Positions 22,652-31,401 of a stretch of DNA of 43,478 nucleotides are shown in pieces. The notes beneath the pieces were generated by a model, which saw nothing but the letters and a program-made list of their open reading frames with translations, did not search any database and was not told the DNA's origin. The number at the start of each line of letters is the position of its first letter. The first letter of the stretch is position 1. The DNA comes from Streptomyces sp. SM11 (GTDB taxonomy: Bacteria > Actinomycetota > Actinomycetes > Streptomycetales > Streptomycetaceae): positions 1-43,478 of the forward strand of contig NZ_NEUE01000285.1 in the NCBI RefSeq assembly GCF_002910905.1, read 5' to 3'. Both the position numbers and the translations under genes were made by a program.

Positions 22652-24823
22652 TCAGTCGTGGAAGGTCTCGCCCTTCTCCGCCTTCTCCACCAGCAGCGCG
22701 GGCGGCAGGAAGCGGTCGCCGTAGCGCTCGGCGAGTTCCCGGGCGCGGGCCACGAAGCCGGGCAGGCCACCCTCGTACCCGTTGATGTACTGGAGGACGC
22801 CACCGGTCCACGGCGGGAAGCCGATGCCCATGATGGAGCCGATGTTGGCGTCGGCGACGGAGATGAGGACGTTCTCCTCCAGGCAGCGGACGCTGTCCAG
22901 GGCCTCGGAGAAGAGCATCCGCTCCTTCATGTCCTCGAAGGGCACGTCCACGTCGGGCTTCGCGAAGTGCTCGCGCAGGCCCGGCCACAGGCCGGCGCGC
23001 CTGCCGTCCTCGTCGTAGTCGTAGAAGCCCGCGCCGCCGCTGCGCCCGGGGCGGCCGAACTCGTCGACCATGCGGTCGATGACCGCGTCCGAGGGGTGTC
23101 CGGGCCAGGTGCCGCCGGCCTCCTCCACCGCGCGCCTGGTCTCGTTGCGGATCTTGCGCGGCAGGGTCAGGGTCAGCTCGTCCATCAGGGAGAGCACCTT
23201 GGCCGGGTAGCCGGACTGCGCGGCGGCCTGCTCGATCGAAGCGGGCTCGACGCCCTCGCCGACCATGGCGACGCCCTCGTTGATGAACTGGCCGATGACG
23301 CGCGAGGTGAAGAAGCCACGCGAGTCGTTGACGACGACAGGCGTCTTCTTGATCCGGCGCACCAGGTCGAAGGCGCGGGCGAGCGCCTCGTCGCCGGTCC
23401 GCTCGCCCTTGATGATCTCGACGAGGGGCATCTTGTCGACGGGCGAGAAGAAGTGCAGCCCGATGAAGTCGACGGGGCGCGAGACGCCTTCGGCGAGGAC
23501 CGTGATCGGGAGGGTGGAGGTGTTGGAGCAGAGCAGCGCGTCCGGCTCGATGACGTCCTGGATCTCCTGGAACACCTTGTGCTTGAGGGCGGTGTCCTCG
23601 AAGACGGCCTCGATCACCGCATCGCAGCCCGCGAGGTCGGCGGCGTCGCCGGTCGGCGTGATCCGGGCCAGCAGTTCATCGCGCTTCGCCTCGGTCGTAC
23701 GGCCCCGGGAGAGCGCCTTGGCGAGCAGCTTCTCGCTGTACGCCTTGCCCTTGGCGGCCGCCTCGGTGGAGACGTCCTTGAGGACGACCTCGATGCCGGC
23801 CTTGGCGCAGGAGTAGGCGATGCCGGCGCCCATCATCCCGGCGCCGAGGACGGCGACCTTGCGGACGGGGCGCTCGGGGATGTTCTTGGGGCGGCTGGCA
23901 CCGGAGTTGACGGCCTGGAGGTCGAAGAAGAACGCCTGGATCATGTTCTTGGCGACCTGGCCGGTCACCAGCTCGGTGAAGTACCGGGCCTCGATGGTCA
24001 GGGCGGTCTCGAAGTCGACCTGGGAGCCCTCGACGGCCGCCGCCAGGATGTTGCGCGGCGCCGGCATGGGCGCGCCCGCGAGCTGCTTCTTCAGGTTGGC
24101 CGGGAAGGCGGGCAGGTTGGCGGCGAGGCGCGGGCTGGACGGGGTGCCGCCGGGGATCTTGTAACCCTTGACGTCCCAGGGCTGCTGGGACTCCGGGTGG
24201 GTGTCGATGAAGGCTCGGGCCTTCTCGATCATCTCCTCGCGGGTGGCCGCGACTTCGTGGACCAGGCCGTTCTCCAGTGCCCGCTGCGGGGTGTACTGCG
24301 TGCCCTGGAGCAGCACCTTGAGCAGCGCGTCGGCGATGCCCATGAGCCGTACGGTCCGGGTGACGCCGCCACCGGCCGGGAGCAGGCCGAGAGTGACCTC
24401 GGGCAGGCCGATGCGGGAGCCGGGCGCGTCGAGGGCGACGCGGTGGTGGGAGGCGAGCGCGATCTCGTAACCGCCGCCGAGGGCCGCGCCGTTGATGGCG
24501 GCGACGACGGGCTTGCCGAGGGTCTCGATCCGGCGGAGCGAGCGCTTGATCGCGTTGCCGGTGTCGAACGCGGCACGGGCGTTCTCCGGGCCGACCTTGA
24601 TCATGTCCTTGAGGTCGCCGCCGGCGAAGAAGGTCTTCTTGGCGGAGGTGTAGATGATGCCGCGGATCGTGTCCTTCTCGGCCTCGGCGCGCTCCGCGAT
24701 GGCCGCGATGGAGTCCTTGAAGGCCTGGTTCATCGTGTTGGCCGACTGGTCGGGGTCGTCGAGGACGAGGGTGACGACGCCGGTCTCGTCCTGTTCCCAG
24801 CGGATGGTCGTGCTCTCGGTCAT
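22652..24823 (-). CDS. fadB: Fatty acid oxidation multifunctional protein (enoyl-CoA hydratase/3-hydroxyacyl-CoA dehydrogenase)
   Basis: This 723-residue protein carries out steps two and three of beta-oxidation. Residues about 1-200 are the crotonase-fold hydratase (INGAALGGGYEIALASHH, GLPEVTLGLLPAGGGVTR). An NAD-binding dehydrogenase begins near 329 (VAVLGAGMMGAGIAYSCA), with the catalytic histidine in FIGLHFFSPVDKMPLVEI. The dehydrogenase C-terminal domains end in LVEKAEKGETFHD. ATG 24823 (MTESTTIRWEQDE) has GGAGAAG upstream. It is last in a same-strand operon: racemase, acyl-CoA dehydrogenase, thiolase, then this gene, 40 bases after the thiolase. With FadA it forms a complete hydration, oxidation and cleavage set. 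Confidence 0.93.
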   Translation of the reverse strand: MTESTTIRWEQDETGVVTLVLDDPDQSANTMNQAFKDSIAAIAERAEAEKDTIRGIIYTSAKKTFFAGGDLKDMIKVGPENARAAFDTGNAIKRSLRRIETLGKPVVAAINGAALGGGYEIALASHHRVALDAPGSRIGLPEVTLGLLPAGGGVTRTVRLMGIADALLKVLLQGTQYTPQRALENGLVHEVAATREEMIEKARAFIDTHPESQQPWDVKGYKIPGGTPSSPRLAANLPAFPANLKKQLAGAPMPAPRNILAAAVEGSQVDFETALTIEARYFTELVTGQVAKNMIQAFFFDLQAVNSGASRPKNIPERPVRKVAVLGAGMMGAGIAYSCAKAGIEVVLKDVSTEAAAKGKAYSEKLLAKALSRGRTTEAKRDELLARITPTGDAADLAGCDAVIEAVFEDTALKHKVFQEIQDVIEPDALLCSNTSTLPITVLAEGVSRPVDFIGLHFFSPVDKMPLVEIIKGERTGDEALARAFDLVRRIKKTPVVVNDSRGFFTSRVIGQFINEGVAMVGEGVEPASIEQAAAQSGYPAKVLSLMDELTLTLPRKIRNETRRAVEEAGGTWPGHPSDAVIDRMVDEFGRPGRSGGAGFYDYDEDGRRAGLWPGLREHFAKPDVDVPFEDMKERMLFSEALDSVRCLEENVLISVADANIGSIMGIGFPPWTGGVLQYINGYEGGLPGFVARARELAERYGDRFLPPALLVEKAEKGETFHD

Positions 24824-24863
24824 GTCGGTGTCTTCTCCGTAAGCAGGTGGGGCCGGGGACAGG

Positions 24864-26078
24864 TCAGATGCGTTCGACGACGGTGGCGACACCCATGCCG
24901 CCGCCGACACAGAGGGTGACCAGGCCGAACTGCTGGTCGCGGCGCTCCAGTTCGTCGATGACGGTGCCGAGGATCATCGCGCCGGTCGCACCGAGGGGGT
25001 GACCGAGCGCGATGGCGCCGCCGTTGACGTTGACCTTGTCCAGGGACAGGCCCATGTCCTTGACGAAGCGCAGGACGACTCCGGCGAAGGCTTCGTTGAT
25101 CTCGACGAGGTCGATGTCGTCGATGGTCAGACCGGCCTTGGCGAGCGCCTTGCGGGTGGCGGGCGCGGGGCCGGTGAGCATGATGGTGGGCTCGGAGCCG
25201 GAGACGGCGGCGGAGACGATCCGGGCGCGCGGGGTGAGTCCGTAGCGCTCGCCGACCTCCTTCGAGCCGATGGCGACAAGGGCCGCGCCGTCCACGATGC
25301 CGGAGGAGTTGCCCGCGTGGTGGACGTGGTCGATCTTCTCGACCCAGTGGTACTTCTGCAGCGCCACCGCGTCGAAGCCGCCCATCTCTCCGATGCCCGC
25401 GAAGGAGGGCTTGAGTCCGGCGAGGGAGTCGGCGGTGGTGCCGGGGCGCAGGTGTTCGTCGTGGTCGAGGACGAGCAGTCCGTTGCGGTCCTTGACGGGG
25501 ACGACGGAGCGGGCGAAGCGGCCGTCCTTCCAGGCGGCGGCGGCGCGCTCCTGGGAGAGGGCCGCGTACTCGTCGACGTCGCGGCGACTGAAGCCCTCGA
25601 TGGTGGCGATGAGGTCGGCGCCGATGCCCTGCGGGGCGAAGCCGGTCTCGAAGCTGGTCATCGGGTCCATCGCCCAGGCCCCGCCGTCGGAGCCCATCGG
25701 CACCCGGGACATCGACTCGACGCCACCGGCAAGGACGAGGTCCTCCCAGCCCGAACGGACCTTGGCGGCCGCCAGGTTGACCGCTTCCAGGCCCGAGGCA
25801 CAGAAGCGGTTCTCCTGGACCCCGGCGACGGAGTCGGGCAGGCCCGCCGCGATGGCGGCGATGCGGGCGATGTCGGAGCCCTGGTCGCCGAGCGGGCTGA
25901 CCACGCCGAGGACGATGTCGTCGATCGCGGCCGGGTCGAGGTCCGGGAAGCGGCCCCGGATCTCGTGGATGAGTCCGACGACCAGGTCGATCGGCTTGGT
26001 CCCGTGCAGGGCTCCGTTGGCCTTGCCGCGGCCGCGCGGGGTGCGGATCGCGTCGTAGACGAATGCTTCGGTACTCAA
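24864..26078 (-). CDS. fadA: Acetyl-CoA acetyltransferase / 3-ketoacyl-CoA thiolase
   Basis: This 404-residue thiolase cleaves 3-ketoacyl-CoA with CoA to give acetyl-CoA or propionyl-CoA. The acyl-carrying cysteine is C93 in ENRFCASGLEAVNLA; the base histidine is H360 in GGAIALGHPLGATGAM; the second cysteine is C390 in TLCVGGGMGVA. The start is a TTG at 26078 (reading MSTEAFVYDAIRTP), with AAAGG eight bases upstream. A longer frame upstream runs over the acyl-CoA dehydrogenase in a different frame and is not real. It is 65 bases after the acyl-CoA dehydrogenase and 40 before fadB. Confidence 0.93.
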   Translation of the reverse strand: MSTEAFVYDAIRTPRGRGKANGALHGTKPIDLVVGLIHEIRGRFPDLDPAAIDDIVLGVVSPLGDQGSDIARIAAIAAGLPDSVAGVQENRFCASGLEAVNLAAAKVRSGWEDLVLAGGVESMSRVPMGSDGGAWAMDPMTSFETGFAPQGIGADLIATIEGFSRRDVDEYAALSQERAAAAWKDGRFARSVVPVKDRNGLLVLDHDEHLRPGTTADSLAGLKPSFAGIGEMGGFDAVALQKYHWVEKIDHVHHAGNSSGIVDGAALVAIGSKEVGERYGLTPRARIVSAAVSGSEPTIMLTGPAPATRKALAKAGLTIDDIDLVEINEAFAGVVLRFVKDMGLSLDKVNVNGGAIALGHPLGATGAMILGTVIDELERRDQQFGLVTLCVGGGMGVATVVERI

Positions 26079-26143
26079 GACAGCTGCCTTTCGAGGGTGG
26101 GTTGTCGGCCCGGGGCCAGGAGGTGTCGTGTCGGTCCCGGGGC

Positions 26144-27286
26144 TCAGGCGAGCAGCGAGCGACCGATGATCTCCTTCATGATCTCGGTCGTGCCGCCGTA
26201 GATGGTCTGGATGCGGCCGTCGGTGAATGCCTTGGCCACTTTGTACTCGCTCATGTAGCCGTATCCTCCGTGGAGTTGCAGGCAGCGGTCGGCGACCCGC
26301 TTCTGCAGTTCGGTGGCCCACCACTTGGCCATGGAGGCGTGGACGGCGTCCAGGACGCCGTCGGAGTGGTCGACGATGCACCGGTCGAGGAAGCTCCGGG
26401 TGACGGCGCATTCGGTGGCCATCTCGGCGATCTCGAAGCGGATGTGCTGGAGCTTGGAGAGCGGGCGTCCGAAGGCCTCACGCTCCTTGACGTACTGGGT
26501 GGTGATCTCCAGCAGGTGTTCGGCGGCGGCGATCCCGGCGACCGCTATACCCATGCGCTCCTGGGCCAGGTTGGTCATCAGGTGGAGGAACGCGCCGTCG
26601 AGTTCGCCGAGGAGGTTCTCCTTGGGGACGCGGACGTCGTTGAAGAACAACTCGGCGGTGTCCTGGGACTTCTGGCCGATCTTGTCGAGGTTGCGACCCC
26701 GCTCGAAGCCTGCCGCGCCGCGTTCGACGACGATCAGCGAGAGGCCCTTGGCCCCGCCCTCCGGGGTGGTCTTCGCGACGACGACGACCAGGTCGGCCAG
26801 AATCCCGTTGGAGATGAAGGTCTTGGAGCCGTTGAGCAGCCAGTGGTCGCCCTTGTCCTCGGCGGTGGTGCGGATGCCCTGGAGGTCGGAGCCCGCGCCC
26901 GGCTCGGTCATCGCGATCGCGGTGATGGTCTCGCCGGAGCAGAAACCGGGGAGCCAGCGCCGTTTCTGCTCGTCGGTGGCAAGCCCGGTGAGGTAGGGGC
27001 CGATGATGTCGTTGTGCAGGCCGATCGCGAGGCCGGCGGCCCCGGCCCGGGTGAACTCCTCGGCGAGGACGGCGCTGTAGCGGAAGTCGTCGCTGCCGCC
27101 GCCGCCGTACACCTCCGGGACGGCGAGGCCCAGCAGCCCCGCGCGCCCGGCGGCCAGCCAGGCCTCGCGGGAGACGATGCCGTCCTGCTCCCACTGCTCG
27201 TAGTACGGAAGGACCTCCTTGGCCAGGAAGGCCCGGACGGTCTCGCGGAACGCGTCGTGCTCCTCGGTGAAGATCTGCCGTTGCAA
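26144..27286 (-). CDS. Acyl-CoA dehydrogenase (long-chain/isovaleryl-type base)
   Basis: This 380-residue FAD enzyme catalyses alpha,beta-dehydrogenation of acyl-CoA. FAD and CoA segments are AIAMTEPGAGSDLQGI, DHWLLNGSKTFISNG and LQLHGGYGYMSEYKVAK. The usual catalytic glutamate of medium- and short-chain enzymes is absent: the C-terminal loop reads TIYGGTTEIMKE with glycine in that place. Instead E243 in TNLAQERMGIAVAG matches the base of isovaleryl-CoA and long-chain acyl-CoA dehydrogenases. A branched or long substrate is therefore favoured. It starts nine bases after the racemase stop, so the two are translationally close. Confidence 0.92.
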   Translation of the reverse strand: MQRQIFTEEHDAFRETVRAFLAKEVLPYYEQWEQDGIVSREAWLAAGRAGLLGLAVPEVYGGGGSDDFRYSAVLAEEFTRAGAAGLAIGLHNDIIGPYLTGLATDEQKRRWLPGFCSGETITAIAMTEPGAGSDLQGIRTTAEDKGDHWLLNGSKTFISNGILADLVVVVAKTTPEGGAKGLSLIVVERGAAGFERGRNLDKIGQKSQDTAELFFNDVRVPKENLLGELDGAFLHLMTNLAQERMGIAVAGIAAAEHLLEITTQYVKEREAFGRPLSKLQHIRFEIAEMATECAVTRSFLDRCIVDHSDGVLDAVHASMAKWWATELQKRVADRCLQLHGGYGYMSEYKVAKAFTDGRIQTIYGGTTEIMKEIIGRSLLA

Positions 27287-27295
27287 CGGGGGCTC

Positions 27296-28441
27296 CTAGG
27301 GGGTGTCGGTCGAGTCGGGCCGCAGTGCCGGTACGTCCCAGTCGGCGGCGACGGCGGCCGTGTCGGCGCCGGGCCGCGCCGGCCCGCAGCGTACGGATAC
27401 GGGGGTGCCGGAGAAGCGCGGTGCGGGGGCGGGCTGGGTGAGACCGCTGTGCTCGACGAAGGTGGAGCGGGCGGCGAGGTGCGGGTGGTGCGGCGCTTCG
27501 GTGAGCGAGAGCACGGGGGCCACGCAGGCGTCGGTGCCGTCGAAGACCTCGGTCCACTCGGCGCGCGTACGGGTCAGGAACCGCTCGGTCACGGCGGCGC
27601 GCAACTCGTCCCAGCGGGCGAGGTCCCACCGGTCGGGGAAGGCGTCCGCGAGGCCGAGCAGGCCGATGAACTCCGCGTAGAACCGCCCCTCCAGCGGGCC
27701 GACCGCCATGTGGCCGCCGTCGGACGTGGCGTAGGTGCCGTAGAACGGGCAGCCGCCGTCGAGTAGATTCGCGCCGCGCCGGTCCTGCCAGCTCCCGGCG
27801 GCCAGCATGCCGTGGATCATCGTGGCGAGGTGGGCGGCTCCGTCCACGATGGCGGCGTCGACGACCTGCCCCTCACCGTGGGCGCGTGCGTGCTGGAGGG
27901 CTGCGAGGACGCCGACGACGAGGTAGAGCGAGCCGCCCGCGTAGTCGCCGACCAGGTTGGCGGGGACGGTCGGCGGTTCGTCCGGCTTGCCGATCATGGA
28001 CAGGGTGCCGGTGAGCGCGAGGTAGGCGATGTCGTGCCCGGCGCGGTCGGCGAGCGGCCCGTTCTGGCCCCAGCCGGTCATCCGGCCGTAGACGAGCTTC
28101 GGGTTGCGGGTGAGGCAGGTGTCGGGCCCGACACCGAGGCGTTCGGCGACGCCGGGGCGGTAGCCCTCGACCAGGATGTCGGCGCGTTCGACGAGGTCCA
28201 GGACGCGGGCCGGTCCCTCGTCGCTCTTGAGGTCCAGGAGGACGGAGCGCTTGTTGCGGTTGGTGAGGTCGTACGCGGGATCGATGCCGAGCCCCGCGCC
28301 GCCCGGTCGGTCGACGCGTACGACGTCGGCCCCGAGGTCCGCCAACAGCATCGCGGCGAACGGTCCGGGGCCGATGCCCGCCAGCTCGACGACACGGACA
28401 CCGGTCAGCGGACCGTGTCCGGGCCTTGGGCCTTTCGCCAT
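27296..28441 (-). CDS. mcr: Alpha-methylacyl-CoA racemase-type CaiB/BaiF family protein
   Basis: This 381-residue family III protein has residues matching the three catalytic groups of the mycobacterial alpha-methylacyl-CoA racemase: H136 in RAGHDIAYLALTG, D166 in NLVGDYAGGSLYL and E251 in AVGPLEGRFYAEF. Each lies ten positions after the mycobacterial numbering I recall (126, 156, 241). That argues for racemisation of 2-methylacyl-CoA over CoA transfer, although the family is annotated as CoA-transferase. The N-terminus has the CoA-binding ELAGIGPGPFAAMLLADLGA. It heads the operon with acyl-CoA dehydrogenase, thiolase and FadB, so it may convert 2R-methyl to 2S-methyl substrates for beta-oxidation. 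G-rich ribosome site upstream. Confidence 0.85.
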   Translation of the reverse strand: MAKGPRPGHGPLTGVRVVELAGIGPGPFAAMLLADLGADVVRVDRPGGAGLGIDPAYDLTNRNKRSVLLDLKSDEGPARVLDLVERADILVEGYRPGVAERLGVGPDTCLTRNPKLVYGRMTGWGQNGPLADRAGHDIAYLALTGTLSMIGKPDEPPTVPANLVGDYAGGSLYLVVGVLAALQHARAHGEGQVVDAAIVDGAAHLATMIHGMLAAGSWQDRRGANLLDGGCPFYGTYATSDGGHMAVGPLEGRFYAEFIGLLGLADAFPDRWDLARWDELRAAVTERFLTRTRAEWTEVFDGTDACVAPVLSLTEAPHHPHLAARSTFVEHSGLTQPAPAPRFSGTPVSVRCGPARPGADTAAVAADWDVPALRPDSTDTP

Positions 28442-28458
28442 CTGTGAGCCCCCCAGGG

Positions 28459-28489
28459 GTGTGACACAACCGATGTAACATCAATGATG
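28459..28489. promoter_or_regulatory. Overlapping palindromes upstream of the racemase operon
   Basis: Three palindromes lie just before the operon: GTGTGACAC (28459-28467), ATGTAACAT (28473-28481) and CATCAATGATG (28479-28489), the last two overlapping. They sit 18-48 bases upstream of the racemase start, in AT-richer DNA. A candidate operator for an acyl-CoA-responsive regulator, possibly the MerR protein at 21884. Confidence 0.45.
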
Positions 28490-28649
28490 CTAAGAACGCG
28501 CCCGGCTCCGCACAACCCCTCGGGCCGAGCAAGCGCTTAGTTCTTCCACCCGATCCTCTCGTATCCGGCCGCCCGGCCGGGCGCCGCCACGGCGCTCTCC
28601 GCTACCCTCTGCCTGCCACGTCGGCACCCGGCTCGCAGCGGAGGTACTC

Positions 28650-29840
28650 GTGAACAGGCAGAACGACGCGACACGCCCTTTGGATGTCGTCCTCTTCGGT
28701 GCCACCGGCTTCGTGGGGACGCTCACGGCCGAGTACCTGGCGGCCCACGCCCCCGCCGGCCTGCGCTGGGCGCTGGCCGGACGCAACCGGGCCAAGTTGG
28801 AGGGGCTGCGCGAACGGCTCACCGCGATCGCACCCCGCTGCGCGGATCTGCCGCTGCTGGAGACCGACGCGGACGACGCGGAGGCACTGGCCGAACTGGC
28901 CGCCTCCACCCGGGTGGTGGCCACGACGGTGGGGCCGTACATCCGTTACGGCGAGAAGCTCGTCGCCGCGTGCGCGGAGGCCGGGACGGACTACGCGGAC
29001 CTCACGGGCGAGGCGGAGTTCATCGACCGGACGTATCTGGAGCACGACGCACGGGCCCGCGAGACGGGGGCGCGCATCGTGCACGCCTGCGGCTTCGACT
29101 CCGTCCCCCACGATCTGGGGGCGTACTTCACCGTCAAGCAGCTGCCCGAGGACGTGCCCCTGACCGTCGACGGCTTCGTCCGTACCGACGCGGTGTTCTC
29201 CGGCGGAACCTTCGCCTCGGCGCTGACCGCGATGGGCCGGGGCCCGCAGATGCTGGCCGCCGCCCGGGAGCGCCGACTGCACGAGCCGCGCCTGGCGGGC
29301 CGCCGCGTCCGCACCCCTGCGGGCCACCCGCACTTCAGCGGAGCCACCGGCACGTGGGCGCTGCCGCTGCCGACGGTGGACCCGACGATCGTGGGCCGCT
29401 CCGCACGGGCCCTGGAGCGGTACGGCCCCGACTTCCGCTACCGGCACTTCGCCTCGGTCAAGACCCTGCCGATGGCCCTCGGCGCCCCGGTGGCGATCGG
29501 CGCGCTGGTGGCCGCCGCACAGATGGAGGGCGTACGGGAGTGGCTGATGGGGCGTTACGAACCGGGTCGGGGGCCGGACGAGGAGCGCCGCGAGCGGAGC
29601 TGGTTCACCATCCGCTTCGTCGGCGAGGGCGGCGGGCGGCGCGTCTTCACCGAGGTGTCCGGCGGCGACCCGGGCTACGGCGAGACGGCGAAGATTCTCG
29701 CCGAGTCGGCGGTGTGCCTGGCCCTGGACGAGCTGCCGGAGACCTCCGGGCAGGTCACCTCGGCGGTGGCCATGGGCGACGCGCTCCTGGAACGGCTGAC
29801 GGCGGCGGGGCTGCGGTTCCGGGTGGCGGCGGTGCGGTAG
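28650..29840 (+). CDS. Saccharopine dehydrogenase-like NAD(P)-binding protein (trans-acting enoyl reductase-like)
   Basis: This 396-residue Rossmann-fold protein has the nucleotide-binding motif VVLFGATGFVGTLTAEYL at the N-terminus and the family features VVATTVGPYIRYGEKLV, GTDYADLTGE and HACGFDSVPHDLGA. Mycobacterial relatives include a trans-acting enoyl reductase of phenolic lipid synthesis and several uncharacterised proteins, so oxidoreduction of a lipid or acyl intermediate is plausible. It is not a true lysine-pathway saccharopine dehydrogenase. The GTG start at 28650 has GGAGG eight bases upstream. Divergent from the racemase operon. Confidence 0.82.
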   Translation: MNRQNDATRPLDVVLFGATGFVGTLTAEYLAAHAPAGLRWALAGRNRAKLEGLRERLTAIAPRCADLPLLETDADDAEALAELAASTRVVATTVGPYIRYGEKLVAACAEAGTDYADLTGEAEFIDRTYLEHDARARETGARIVHACGFDSVPHDLGAYFTVKQLPEDVPLTVDGFVRTDAVFSGGTFASALTAMGRGPQMLAAARERRLHEPRLAGRRVRTPAGHPHFSGATGTWALPLPTVDPTIVGRSARALERYGPDFRYRHFASVKTLPMALGAPVAIGALVAAAQMEGVREWLMGRYEPGRGPDEERRERSWFTIRFVGEGGGRRVFTEVSGGDPGYGETAKILAESAVCLALDELPETSGQVTSAVAMGDALLERLTAAGLRFRVAAVR

Positions 29841-29868
29841 CCGACGCCCCGGGGATGGCCCAGGAGGT

Positions 29869-30012
29869 CTAGAAGATCCAGTCGGCCAGCGTGTAGAGCA
29901 TCGCGCCCAGCCAGACGAGCCCGACGCCGCCGCCGAGGACGGCGCCGAGCACCGCGCGGCGCTGGGCGGGGTCGAGGGGCGCGGTGCGGACAGCCGTACG
30001 AGAGGTGTTCAT
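29869..30012 (-). CDS. Small single-span membrane protein
   Basis: This 47-residue frame begins MNTSRTAVRTAPLDPAQRR and ends in a hydrophobic stretch (about residues 21-46: AVLGAVLGGGVGLVW, GAMLYTLADWIF). A polar positively charged head before one membrane helix suggests an N-in small membrane protein. The ribosome site is weak. It lies 28 bases from the convergent reductase stop. No family is recognised. Confidence 0.5.
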   Translation of the reverse strand: MNTSRTAVRTAPLDPAQRRAVLGAVLGGGVGLVWLGAMLYTLADWIF

Positions 30013-30093
30013 GCGTTTCAGCCTGCCCAGCCGGGCAGACATACGCCAACCGTACGGGTACTCAGTTGCAGGGCTGTTCCACGCCCGGGACCT

Positions 30094-30531
30094 TCAGGCG
30101 GCGGGCGGGAGCTGTTCGCGTACCCACGCGGGGTCCGGGTTGGTGTGCGGCCGGTCCGCCACGACGACGGTCGGCACGGTCTCGTCGCCGCCGTTGGCCG
30201 CCCGCACCACGGCCGCTCCCGCCGGATCGCGCCAGATGTCGACCCAGTGCAGCCGGGAGGCGTCGCGGCCCAGGCGGAGGCGGAGCCGCAGGCAGTACGT
30301 GCAGCCCGGCCGCCAGTAGACGACCGGGCGGCCGTCGGCCGCGCTGCGGCGCCGGGCCTCGGCGGCGGGGACCGGCCTCGGGAAGATCAGGGGCGAGTTC
30401 ACCCCGGCGAACAGCACGAACAGCACCAGGAGCACGGCCGCCATGACGGGGTCGCCCTTGAGGGTGAGCCCCGTCGCGACGACCGCGCCGCTGAGCGCCA
30501 ACAGGACGGGCAGCCTCCACACACGCGTCAT
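30094..30531 (-). CDS. Membrane-anchored glutaredoxin/mycoredoxin-like protein
   Basis: This 145-residue protein has two hydrophobic segments (residues about 7-22 and 29-50), then a thioredoxin-fold domain with the active-site C77-x-x-C80 in YWRPGCTYCLRLRLRLG. The cis-proline region is ETVPTVVVADRPHTNPD. The soluble part resembles glutaredoxin family members of actinobacteria (mycoredoxin-like) that use mycothiol in place of glutathione. The membrane anchor suggests it acts at the cytoplasmic face. It is 71 bases downstream of the endonuclease V stop on the same strand. Confidence 0.8.
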   Translation of the reverse strand: MTRVWRLPVLLALSGAVVATGLTLKGDPVMAAVLLVLFVLFAGVNSPLIFPRPVPAAEARRRSAADGRPVVYWRPGCTYCLRLRLRLGRDASRLHWVDIWRDPAGAAVVRAANGGDETVPTVVVADRPHTNPDPAWVREQLPPAA

Positions 30532-30602
30532 GGCGACGCACGCTATCCCGCGCGGCCCCGCTCGTCGAGGCGGGCCGTCCGCCCCGAGGCGCCCGGACCG
30601 CG

Positions 30603-31295
30603 TCAGGCAGTCGCTTCCCGCAGGGTCTGCCGGCACAGCGCGTCCGCCCTGCGGGTGCTCTCCGGCTGGCGGTAGCGGACGGCGAGGCGGAGGGTGTGGG
30701 CGCAGGCGTTGTCAAGGCTGATGCGGTGGCCGACCGAGACGAACACCGGGTTGGTGTTCTCCTGGGTGCGCAGCGCCCGGCCGACCACCTCTTCGCCGTC
30801 CAGCAGCGGGGAGAAGTCGCCACGCCGGGGTCCGGGGGCCTCGTAGGTGAACGTGAACGGGTTCTTTCCGACGCCGATCACCGGGAGCCCGGTGAGCACG
30901 CCCAGGTGGCTGGCGAGTCCGAAGCGGCGCGGATGCGCCAGACCGTAGCCGTCGCAGATGACCAGGCCCGGGTCGACGCTCAGCTGCTCCAGGGCCTCCA
31001 GCGCCGTCGGGATCTCCCGGAAGGCCAGCAGCCCGGGGACGTACGGGAAGGTGATCCGGCCGACGGCGGTGGCCTCGTCGACCGTCTCCAGGGTCACGGC
31101 GTCCAGCACCACGGCCGCCGCGACGACGACGTCCTTCACATCGTCGTACGCCACGTCCACCCCGGTGACCAGCCCGGTTCCGGGCTCCGGCCCCGCCTCG
31201 TCCAGGATCACCCGGCCGCGCAGCCGGTCCTGGATCGCCCGGCCCTCGGCTTCGTCAGCAGGGGTTTCATGGGCGGGGGTGGGGGAGGTCGTCAT
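30603..31295 (-). CDS. nfi: Endonuclease V (deoxyinosine 3' endonuclease)
   Basis: This 230-residue repair enzyme nicks DNA one phosphodiester 3' to deoxyinosine. The three metal-binding acids are in their family motifs: D47 in TGVDVAYDD, E94 in LLAFREIPTALEAL and D115 in ICDGYGLAHPRRFGLASH. GVGK follows near residue 146. The usual DGHG is DGYG here, a mild change. ATG 31295 (MTTSPTPAHE) is preferred; the longer frame to 31403 overlaps the divergent gene. Transcribed divergently from the YciI-like gene, 106 bases apart. Confidence 0.9.
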   Translation of the reverse strand: MTTSPTPAHETPADEAEGRAIQDRLRGRVILDEAGPEPGTGLVTGVDVAYDDVKDVVVAAAVVLDAVTLETVDEATAVGRITFPYVPGLLAFREIPTALEALEQLSVDPGLVICDGYGLAHPRRFGLASHLGVLTGLPVIGVGKNPFTFTYEAPGPRRGDFSPLLDGEEVVGRALRTQENTNPVFVSVGHRISLDNACAHTLRLAVRYRQPESTRRADALCRQTLREATA

Positions 31296-31401
31296 GTCCG
31301 GAAGCTTATGCGTGCCGGACCCGTGCCCGTTACGCGGTGCGCCGTAGGCCGCCCGCCACGAGGCTCCGGAGCGGCGCCCGGAATCCCGTAGCCTGACGAT
31401 C

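Noticed and set aside
22658..24919. Long plus-strand frame of about 750 codons opposite fadB
   Set aside because: It is the mirror frame of a strongly coding minus-strand gene. In high-GC DNA such antisense frames stay open by chance, and the translation is low-complexity and unlike any protein.
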